A stretch of DNA of 64,000 nt from CAIVVT01 sp963823095 (GTDB taxonomy: Bacteria > Acidobacteriota > Terriglobia > Bryobacterales > Bryobacteraceae): the NCBI GenBank assembly GCA_963823095.1, contig CAWGKI010000019.1, positions 1-64,000 on the forward strand. The letters are read 5' to 3'. Made by a program: the position numbers and the translations under genes. The notes under the pieces were generated by a model. The model saw nothing but the letters and a program-made list of their open reading frames with translations, ran no database searches and had not been told where the DNA came from. Shown here piece after piece: positions 41,883 to 49,554 of this stretch. How positions within the stretch are numbered: position 1 is the stretch's first letter; each line of letters begins with the position of its first letter.

Positions 41883-42905
41883 TTACCCCATCCACTCGTC
41901 GATGTGCGCGGCAACGAAATCGTCGTCGGTCAAGCCGGGATAGAGCGAGCAAACCCGATCGATCTCTTCGGATTGACCGGGGGAGAGTTCTTCGTCAGGA
42001 TTCAAGCACCAACGCCCCGCCAGGAGGCCCTGGCGCCGCAGGACTTCGTGGATGCCGGCAATGCAGCCATGGAACTGGTGGGCGGGATCGAAGAGGGCTG
42101 CGTTGGCGTCGGTGGTCTGGGCGGCCAGCGTCAGCAGATCCGGCGAGATCGCCATGCCTGCGTCGGCGATGGTCCGAACGCGGGCCAGAAGTTCGACGGC
42201 TTTTCGAGTCCACACTGCCCAGTGGCCGAGCAGGCCTCCCCGGATTCGGATCGGCTCACCGCCGACGCGGAATTCGGTGAGCAGGTCGACGACGATGTTG
42301 TCGTCGTTGCCAGTGTAAAGAGCGATCTCCTGGGCTCGGCCCGAGAGCGCGACGGCGCGTACGACGTCGATGGTCTGGTAGCGGTTGAAGGGCGCGATCT
42401 TGATGGCGACGACGTTTTCGATCTCCGCAAACGAGCGCCAGAATTCGAAGGGCAGCAGACGCCCGCCCACGCTCGGCTGCAGATAGAACCCGACCAGCGG
42501 CAGGATGGAAGCCGCGGCGCGGGCGTGCGACAGCAGTTCCTCGACCGATGCGTCCTTGAGCGCGCCGAGGCTCAGCAGGCCGGCATCGTAGCCAAGCGAG
42601 CGGGCGAGTTCCGCTTCACTCGTGGCCTGCGTCGTAGGGCCGCAGATGCCGGCGATCTTGAGCGCGGGACTGCCGCGCATCTCCTCGGCGGCGAGTTCGA
42701 GCACTGGACGGAACAGACCATGCCGCGCGTCTCGAATCTCGAACTGGGTGGTGTGCACGCCCACGGCGATACCGCCCGCTCCGGCTGCCAGATAGTAGCG
42801 CGTCAACGCGCGCTGGCGCTGCTCGTCCAGCTTGCGGTTGGCGTTCAGCGCCAGAGGATGGGCGGGGATGACCAAGCTATCAAAGAGCCGTTCGCGGAGC
42901 GTCAT
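41883..42905 (-). CDS. Dihydrodipicolinate synthase-family aldolase/dehydratase
   Basis: From the ATG at 42905 the protein is 340 residues. It resembles the DHDPS/KDG-aldolase superfamily: ALTRYYLAAGAGGIAVGVHTTQFE, LPLVGFYLQPSVGGRLLP (Tyr region) and the Schiff-base lysine in NVVAIKIAPFNRYQTIDVV. The C-terminal extension (about 250-340) is longer than in DapA. Together with the NAD-dependent oxidoreductase and the sugar isomerase upstream it probably belongs to a sugar-acid catabolic operon. The start overlaps the stop of the upstream gene (TGATG), which shows translational coupling. Confidence 0.8.
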   Translation of the reverse strand: MTLRERLFDSLVIPAHPLALNANRKLDEQRQRALTRYYLAAGAGGIAVGVHTTQFEIRDARHGLFRPVLELAAEEMRGSPALKIAGICGPTTQATSEAELARSLGYDAGLLSLGALKDASVEELLSHARAAASILPLVGFYLQPSVGGRLLPFEFWRSFAEIENVVAIKIAPFNRYQTIDVVRAVALSGRAQEIALYTGNDDNIVVDLLTEFRVGGEPIRIRGGLLGHWAVWTRKAVELLARVRTIADAGMAISPDLLTLAAQTTDANAALFDPAHQFHGCIAGIHEVLRRQGLLAGRWCLNPDEELSPGQSEEIDRVCSLYPGLTDDDFVAAHIDEWMG

Positions 42906-43924
42906 CAGAATCTCCCGTCCCTGGTCTGGAAATGCGTCGGTTTGTTGAGCGTCGGTCCGCCGTGGGCGATCCAATCCGCGGTCCAGTCGATGATGTCGTT
43001 CGGTGTGACGGTGGGATAGCCGAAGAGCTGGTGCATCTTCGAAGCGTTGCTGATCAGCGCATTCGGCGACTCTGTCCCGCTCCACTGCGGTTTCTGGCCG
43101 AAGCGCTCGCCAAAGCGCTCGGCGATGTAGCGTACCGGGAGCGTTTCGGGCCCTGTGAGATTCAGCACCAGAGGCGGCGTCTGGCAATGCGCGAAGGCGC
43201 GCAGGCAAACCGAATTCGCATCTCCCTGCCAGATCACGTTGACCACGCCCATGCGCAAATCCACGGGCCGGCCTCCCTTTACCGCCAGGCCGATGTCCAC
43301 CAGAACGCCGTAGCGCAGCTCGACCGCATAATTCAGCCGCAGGAGCGCCACCGGAGTCTTCCAGCGGTCGGAACCGTACTCGAACATGCGCTCCCTTCCG
43401 AGAGCCGATTGCGCGTATTCGCCGACCGGCGCAACGGGCGTCGCCTCCGTCGCGCCCCCCTGTTCGATGGCACGCAGCGGATAGACGTTGCCTGTTGAGA
43501 ACGCTACGATGCGCGAAGCGCGGAAGCGCTCGGCCACGAGGCCAGGGAGGTAGGTGTTCATGGCCCAGGTCGAGTGTTCGGCGCCGGTGGTGCCGAATTT
43601 CTTAGCGGCCATGAAGACGACATTCGGCACGTCGGGCAGCGCGGCCAGGGCGCCAGTCTCCAGCAAGTCACTCTGAATGGTCTCGATCCCGGCGGAATTC
43701 AACTCCTGAATCGGGCTGCCGGCCGAAAAGCGAGCGACGCCTACGACGCGCTTCTTGACGCCGGCAAGATCGATCGCCCGCCGCGCGCGCCTGGCCAGGC
43801 TGGGCCCCATTTTGCCCCCGACGCCGAGGATCATCAGATCGCCCTCGAGCGCGCGCATGGCGGCGACGTCCTGCTCATTAGGAAGCGACAAGAGCGCTTC
43901 GAGTTGTTCCACCGATTCGATCAC
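42905..43924 (-). CDS. NAD(P)-dependent oxidoreductase/epimerase, catalytic Lys absent
   Basis: A 339-residue extended-SDR-like protein beginning with GTG 43924 (ribosome site GGATAGGAG). The nucleotide motif LMILGVGGKMGPSLARRARRA is a slightly altered GxxGxxG, followed by RVVGVARFSAGS, VVFMAAKKFGTTGAEHSTWAMN and FSTGNVYPL. Where classic SDRs have YxxxK, this protein reads EYAQSALGRERMF, with Ala instead of Lys, so it may use a different mechanism or bind nucleotide without redox chemistry. It is translationally coupled to the aldolase gene downstream and follows the isomerase gene with a 75-base gap. Confidence 0.8.
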   Translation of the reverse strand: MIESVEQLEALLSLPNEQDVAAMRALEGDLMILGVGGKMGPSLARRARRAIDLAGVKKRVVGVARFSAGSPIQELNSAGIETIQSDLLETGALAALPDVPNVVFMAAKKFGTTGAEHSTWAMNTYLPGLVAERFRASRIVAFSTGNVYPLRAIEQGGATEATPVAPVGEYAQSALGRERMFEYGSDRWKTPVALLRLNYAVELRYGVLVDIGLAVKGGRPVDLRMGVVNVIWQGDANSVCLRAFAHCQTPPLVLNLTGPETLPVRYIAERFGERFGQKPQWSGTESPNALISNASKMHQLFGYPTVTPNDIIDWTADWIAHGGPTLNKPTHFQTRDGRF

Positions 43925-43999
43925 AGTTTGCTCCTATCCAAGTTCAAACAGACGAGTCTATGCGTGGCCCTGAGCGAATTACCGAAGCCGGGATGCAAT

Positions 44000-45106
44000 T
44001 CACGCCGGCGGGTGCATCCCCAATTTCAGCGTCTCCTGGCAGTACTTGAGACTTCGCTCCAAATCGAGGCGCTGTTGGTCGCGCAGTGCCGCGGCGAGAG
44101 AGTCCGTCTTCTGCCCAGTCCCACCGATCACCATCGGTCCAAGGTAGGGTCTGCCCTTTTTCACCAGACTCAGGAAGCGCGCGAAATCGGGAGCGGGCAG
44201 CTTGCGGAAGCCGTTCCACCAACTGTCTTCGAGATACGGCAGCATCTGCGGGGGTCGTCCCGTTATGACTTCGAGCAAGATGCTCTTGCCTGGGCAAAGC
44301 CGCTTGTAGAGGTCCACGACGTCGGGCAGATTCACGCTTCCGTCGCCCATCGCCACCCATTGGAAGGCCGCTCCGCGGGGATGCTCAAACAGAGCCGAAT
44401 CGCGAAAATGGCTGGTCTCGACGTAGGGCGCGAGCACTTCAAGCGACTGAGCTGGATCCTCCATCACCCACATCGGGTTCCCGCTGTCGTAGAGCACGCC
44501 AACCAGGTCCGCGCCCGCGGTCTCGACCAATTGGCGCAGTTCGCGCGCGGTCAGGTCGCCGTGATTCTCGATGGCCACTTTCAAGCCACGATCCATCATG
44601 CGCGAACGAGCGGCTCGCAGAGCCTCGAGCGTGCTCTCGATATGCCTCTCGATGGGAAGGTTGCCATGGCGATCGGTGGGCGCTCCGATGAATACGCGGA
44701 GGTATTTCAATCCAAGCTCGCTTACCACGGAGGCATTGCGGGCGAGATACTGCTCGGGCGAACCGTTTCCGGGATTCCAGGCCGGCGTAGTGGGGCAAAT
44801 GCAGCCCGCACCCACGCTGAGTTCGATGCCTTTTCGCGCCGCATACTCCCGCACTTTCCGCAGATGTTCGGGCTCCATGGCGGCGAAATCGTTGGGGATG
44901 GAAAGTTGGACGGCGTCGAGCTTCAGCGAAACCGCGTAGTCTATGTGCTGCAGATCCTGCCAGTGCAGGTCGCGTATAGAGTAGGCGTCATAGCCCAGGC
45001 GGACGGCCGCGGCATTCCTCGGTTCGGGTCGGGCGGTCTGGGCGTTGTCTTGCGGCACTAGAGCTGGCAGCGCGGCAGCGGCGCCCAAGAATTCGCGTCG
45101 TCTCAT
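44000..45106 (-). CDS. Exported sugar phosphate isomerase/epimerase-like TIM barrel
   Basis: A 368-residue TIM-barrel protein starting MRRREFLGAAAALPALV, a twin-arginine-like signal, so it is probably exported folded. Barrel motifs: DAVQLSIPNDFAAMEPEHLRKVREYAARKGIELSVGAG, LKYLRVFIGAPTDRHG, KVAIENHGDLTARELRQLVETAG, VGVLYDSGNPMWVMEDPAQSLEVL and KSILLEVITGRPP. The metal-site Glu, Asp and His are visible. It heads the three-gene minus-strand set with the SDR and DHDPS-like genes. Export of this enzyme while its neighbours are cytoplasmic is unusual for one pathway; it may act on a periplasmic substrate. Confidence 0.85.
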   Translation of the reverse strand: MRRREFLGAAAALPALVPQDNAQTARPEPRNAAAVRLGYDAYSIRDLHWQDLQHIDYAVSLKLDAVQLSIPNDFAAMEPEHLRKVREYAARKGIELSVGAGCICPTTPAWNPGNGSPEQYLARNASVVSELGLKYLRVFIGAPTDRHGNLPIERHIESTLEALRAARSRMMDRGLKVAIENHGDLTARELRQLVETAGADLVGVLYDSGNPMWVMEDPAQSLEVLAPYVETSHFRDSALFEHPRGAAFQWVAMGDGSVNLPDVVDLYKRLCPGKSILLEVITGRPPQMLPYLEDSWWNGFRKLPAPDFARFLSLVKKGRPYLGPMVIGGTGQKTDSLAAALRDQQRLDLERSLKYCQETLKLGMHPPA

Positions 45107-45200
45107 GCCGCCATTGTATCGGCACGGTGGCCGCGATGCGGCTTCACAGACCGCGAGATTGCGCGAGCCGTGAGAAGACGCACAGGCCGTCCGCTCACTT

Positions 45201-48200
45201 CTACGCGCTGCCGGAAGGATAGAAGAGCCGCTCTATGGCGGCGAACATTTCAGTCGAGTTGATCGGCTTCTGAATGTAGGCGTCCATACCGTGTTCGAGG
45301 CAGCGCTCCCGGTCTCCACTCATGGCATGCGCGGTGAGAGCGATGATCGGCGTCTTGTTCGCGCTCCAATCCTCGCGCTCACGGATCGCCTCGGTCGCTT
45401 CGAAGCCATCCATCTCGGGCATCTGGACATCCATCAGGATCAGGTCGAAGTGCTGACGGTCAAATTCTTCCACCGCCTGTTTGCCGTTGTTTGCGACCAC
45501 TACGGAATGTCCGGCTTTCTCGAGAAGGCGCTGCACAACGCGCTGATTCACGGCGTTGTCTTCGGCTATCAGGACCTTGAGCTGCAGTTCGCCAGTCTCC
45601 GTCCTGCTCCCACTCCCGCGGCCGGAGTGCCCGTCCTCCGGCTGCCCAGTCGTCCTGGAGGACGGCGCTGCCATCTGGCAGATGGCGGAATAAAGTTCCT
45701 GGGCCTTGGCCGGTTTCAGGATGTGTCTGCTAACCCCCAGGCGCCGGCACCTTAGAGCGTCGCCCTGCGTGCTGGCCGAGGAGAGCATGAGCGTTCGCGA
45801 GGGGTAGGACGGCCAGCGCATCTTCATCTGCTGGACGAATTCGAAGCCGTCCATCACCGGCATGTGGCAATCCATAACGATGACGTCGAATTCGTACTCG
45901 CTCCGCTCCAAGCGCTCCAGCGCCTCGGCCGCGCTCCCGGCTAGCGTAGGCAGCATCTGCCAAGACTCAAGCTGCCTTTGCAGAATGAGCCGATTCGTCT
46001 TGTTGTCGTCCACGACAAGCGCGGTCAAGCCTGCGAGTTCACTGCCATCGGGGTGAATGCGGCTGGGCGCCGGTCCCTCAGCGCGGCCCAGTCGGACCGT
46101 GAAGTGGACAGTGGTGCCTTGCCCGGGCACGCTATCCATCCAGATCCGGCCGTTCATCATCTTCACGAGCTGCGATGAGATGGACAAGCCAAGCCCCGTG
46201 CCTCCGAATCTGCGCGTCGTGGTGCCATCGGCTTGCTGGAAGGGGCGGAATATCAGTGCCTGCTTATCCGGGGGAATCCCAATGCCCGTGTCGCGCACCG
46301 ACAGGTGGAGCGTCTGCGGGCCTTCGAGGCCGTCATTTCTTTCGGCGGGGTTCCTGGCCGGCGTCGTATCGTCCATGGCTACGGTCAGTACGACCTCGCC
46401 CGATTCCGTAAACTTGACGCCATTGCTGACAAGGTTTACGACAATCTGGCGGAGCCGCATCGGATCGCCTATGAAAACCTCGGGTACGTCGTCGGCGACG
46501 TCGCAGGCCAGTTCCAGGTCTTTGCCATGGGCGCGCGGGCAGACCACCCGCACCGCGTCGACCAGGCAGTCGCGCAGATCGAATTTAATCCATTCGATGT
46601 CGAGCTTGCCTGCCTCGATTTTCGAGAAATCGAGAATATCGTTGATTACGGCAAGCAAGCTCTCCCCCGAACTTTTCACCAGGCTCAGGTATTCCGTCTG
46701 CTCGGGACTGAGTTTGGTCCCCAGGGCGAGTTCCGTCATGCCGATCACGCCGTTAAGCGGCGTCCGGATTTCGTGGCTCATGTTCGCCAGGAACTCGCTC
46801 TTGGCCCGGTTTGCCGCTTCGGCTTCTTCTTTGGCGAGCTGCAATTCCCGAGTTCGTGCACGGATCTCCCGATGCAACACCAGCACCCAGGCCGATACGC
46901 CGAGAATCAGCGCGAGAAGTCCGAAACTCAACCAAAGCGCGCGCCGGGCGTTCCACCATGGCGCCGCCTTGAGTACCGTCACATCCCGCGGCGAACGTAT
47001 ATGCAGCTTGAGCGTGGACGGCAGCAGCACGGAGGCGCTCTGCTCCACGCCGATCGAGCTGATACCGCGCACCCGCAGCAGGCTGCCGGTTTCGAGCTTC
47101 CCTACTGCCCAGGCATCCGGCATGGTTGCGCTGATGAGGCGCGGTCCCGATTGGAGGATCAACGATCGATCCACGGAACTTGCATTTTGCTCCACCAGAT
47201 AGGCGTCGAACTCCACGAGCTGCGCGTCGTAGCCTTGGTCCAGGATCTTGTCGGGGTCCGCTTGGATCGCTTGAGGCGGTGCGCCGGATCTTAGCTTCGT
47301 AACCGCTCCATGGTCGATGAACGGGCTGTATTCCCCCTGCCGCGGAAAACCGACCACCTCGACTTCGTCGCCCTCTTTGAACCCACTTGGCTCGTGGTGC
47401 TTGACCAGGACAGCGCCACTGGAATCCCGGACGTACGTGGGGCCTCCGGAGTGACTGTAAAGCACGGCGCCGGCGAGCCGGACTGCATGCCCGCCCGTCC
47501 CGCCGTTCTTGAATTGCAGCAACTCCTCGATCCGGCTGAACGGCATTCGCACGCGCGCGGGCGCCGCCGTCTCCACGCGGACGAATTCCGGTCCAGCCAC
47601 AAAGACCTCGACTCCCTGCAGTTGGCGGCGGGAATTGAAGCGGCTTCCGCAGGCGCCCCGGAACCGCACCGTCGCGTCCAGGAGAGAACGCGCGAAGGAT
47701 TCCGATGAATGCAGGCGGACTCTACAGCGATGGACACCGACGGTGAGGTCGAGCGCAAACTGGCCCTGGTCGGGCGAAATCGACTCGACAACTCCGGTCA
47801 ACTCCACCCACATGCTATCCGTCTCACCCCCGAAGATCTGCTCGATGCTCGCTTTGGACGGCGCCGGCAACTGGCCCTTTCCCAGGCGCGTGACGCGCGT
47901 TGCGGCAATCGAGGGGGCGAAGTCTCCGGGCTCGCTCACGCCGTCGATTCGCACCCGGTCCCCCGGATACAGTGGTCCCTCAAAATCCGCCGGGGGATCG
48001 GAGTAAATCGCGCCATAGGCATCCTGAACGAACAGCAGCCGCTCGATCGGGTCGAAGTAGGTCACAATCGCGGACAGCCTTACCGGGTACGAGAGTGCCG
48101 CTTCCGCCACGCTCAGCCCGCGGATTTCGGCGGACCTTTGCAGCGCCGGCAGGGTTCGCGGGTCAGTCTCCGCGGTGTGCGCCGTGACGTGGACACAGTG

Positions 48201-49208
48201 GCTCAGCACGATCCGGCCGTTGTCATAATCGGCGAAGCCCGACACATCCAGGGATTCCTTGGCGCCGGCGGACTCAAACAGGGCCTCGCGCAGGATGATG
48301 GACCCGGTCCCGTCAGTCAGCGTTCCCTCGGCTCCATCGACTGCACGGAATAGATCGCCGGATAGCCGCACCCGATGCGGGGGGAGATTCCGGGGATCGA
48401 GGCCGGTGATGTTTCGAACGGAGACGACCGGCAGAGTCGCGGGATCGTCCGCTTTACGTTCCAGCCTGACGCCCTCTGGATTGGTGACCCAAACGCGGAC
48501 GGTGCTTGGCGTGCCCTCGGCGGACCGGATGGAGTTTACGACCCCAACTACGCTGACCTCCGCATCGACCAACGTTCCCCACTCCGCGCTAGTAAAGCCC
48601 AGCGATCTTACCTGGACGATGCGGCCTCCGGCTCCCATCTCGATTGCGGCACGGCCCGTCCACTGCTGAGAAAGCGAGCGCACGACGCCGCGCACTCTGA
48701 CCCGTTGGTACTCGAACTGTCCCGCATAGAGATCGTCTATCGATACAGCCGTGGGATCGGGCTCCGCGCCCTTGCTCAGCAGCCTGACGTTCGCTTTAAC
48801 AATAAAGGGATCGGATCCTCCTGTAGCGGAACCCGTTACCTCGACAACTTGACCCGGCTGCAACTCCTCGCCGCCCTCGGGGTACTCCACCCTCAGTCCG
48901 CCGGACTCGTCTTGAACGATGAGCGTTCGATACTCGCGGTCGACGAGTGTGATGGCGCCCCGGATTTGGACTTTTCGCGGACCGGCACTGTCCGTCGTGG
49001 TGGCGGAGCGGATCTGGCTGACCGTCGTGAACAGTCTGCCGGAAGCTCCTCGGCCGCAGCCCAGTGAAACGGCCAACACTGCCGGTAATCCCCAGCGGAG
49101 CAGGGAGAGGACCGCGCGCCTCTGGTTAGCCGTCCTTCCCGCCGGGAGACATCTCATGCCACCAAGACCTCCAACCACATCCAATACTGTCCCAGGGCGC
49201 CGGGACAA
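45201..49208 (-). CDS. Giant hybrid histidine kinase with OB-like sensor array
   Basis: A 1335-residue hybrid kinase. A hydrophobic N-terminus ends near a possible lipobox (VSLGC, C51). Residues about 75-745 form about seven tandem OB-like beta-barrel repeats of ~70-85 residues each (pattern VxIRGxIT..VQDxxGGLxVExPE..LxPGQxVEVTG). A membrane helix (about 757-779), coiled linker, HisKA with H812 (SHEIRTPLNGVIG), HATPase (VNLVSNGVKFTESG; DTGIGI; FGGTGLGLSI) and two receiver domains follow (D1113 in VIVMDCHMP; D1260 in DLILMDVQMP). The cytoplasmic part is the BarA/ArcB-like type without an HPt domain. It is divergent from the PD40/TPR gene 49555 across 346 bases. Its ligand is unknown. Confidence 0.93.
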   Translation of the reverse strand: MSRRPGTVLDVVGGLGGMRCLPAGRTANQRRAVLSLLRWGLPAVLAVSLGCGRGASGRLFTTVSQIRSATTTDSAGPRKVQIRGAITLVDREYRTLIVQDESGGLRVEYPEGGEELQPGQVVEVTGSATGGSDPFIVKANVRLLSKGAEPDPTAVSIDDLYAGQFEYQRVRVRGVVRSLSQQWTGRAAIEMGAGGRIVQVRSLGFTSAEWGTLVDAEVSVVGVVNSIRSAEGTPSTVRVWVTNPEGVRLERKADDPATLPVVSVRNITGLDPRNLPPHRVRLSGDLFRAVDGAEGTLTDGTGSIILREALFESAGAKESLDVSGFADYDNGRIVLSHCVHVTAHTAETDPRTLPALQRSAEIRGLSVAEAALSYPVRLSAIVTYFDPIERLLFVQDAYGAIYSDPPADFEGPLYPGDRVRIDGVSEPGDFAPSIAATRVTRLGKGQLPAPSKASIEQIFGGETDSMWVELTGVVESISPDQGQFALDLTVGVHRCRVRLHSSESFARSLLDATVRFRGACGSRFNSRRQLQGVEVFVAGPEFVRVETAAPARVRMPFSRIEELLQFKNGGTGGHAVRLAGAVLYSHSGGPTYVRDSSGAVLVKHHEPSGFKEGDEVEVVGFPRQGEYSPFIDHGAVTKLRSGAPPQAIQADPDKILDQGYDAQLVEFDAYLVEQNASSVDRSLILQSGPRLISATMPDAWAVGKLETGSLLRVRGISSIGVEQSASVLLPSTLKLHIRSPRDVTVLKAAPWWNARRALWLSFGLLALILGVSAWVLVLHREIRARTRELQLAKEEAEAANRAKSEFLANMSHEIRTPLNGVIGMTELALGTKLSPEQTEYLSLVKSSGESLLAVINDILDFSKIEAGKLDIEWIKFDLRDCLVDAVRVVCPRAHGKDLELACDVADDVPEVFIGDPMRLRQIVVNLVSNGVKFTESGEVVLTVAMDDTTPARNPAERNDGLEGPQTLHLSVRDTGIGIPPDKQALIFRPFQQADGTTTRRFGGTGLGLSISSQLVKMMNGRIWMDSVPGQGTTVHFTVRLGRAEGPAPSRIHPDGSELAGLTALVVDDNKTNRLILQRQLESWQMLPTLAGSAAEALERLERSEYEFDVIVMDCHMPVMDGFEFVQQMKMRWPSYPSRTLMLSSASTQGDALRCRRLGVSRHILKPAKAQELYSAICQMAAPSSRTTGQPEDGHSGRGSGSRTETGELQLKVLIAEDNAVNQRVVQRLLEKAGHSVVVANNGKQAVEEFDRQHFDLILMDVQMPEMDGFEATEAIREREDWSANKTPIIALTAHAMSGDRERCLEHGMDAYIQKPINSTEMFAAIERLFYPSGSA

Positions 49209-49554
49209 GGCGCACCGTCGACCCCCAAAACACTTGCCTAATCATACTCTGCGGTGCGGCGCACAGGGTCATTCCTATTCGTACAGTCGAAAAGACTGCC
49301 CAAGACGGTGCGCGAGCACTCGTCTCCTACGAGACGCACACTTCGCTATCCTCAAGGGCAGGCGCTGCCCTGAGATTGCTGTCGCGGTGTTCGAACCTAC
49401 TCTCTTATATCGGCGCAATGGCGCTTCCAGATTAGACCGGCGTTGCAATTTCAAGAGAATTTTCGGGAGGATTCGTGATTCACTTCCCGCTCGATAGTTG
49501 GCCAACGCATAGGGCGGATAGGACGTCGCGCGCCACTGTTAAGATGAACCTATC
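49209..49554. other. Divergent promoter region between kinase and PD40/TPR gene
   Basis: About 346 bases, AT-richer than the flanks around 49250-49500. No gene is supported. It must contain the promoters of both flanking genes, but I do not see consensus -35/-10 boxes with good spacing. Confidence 0.4.
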
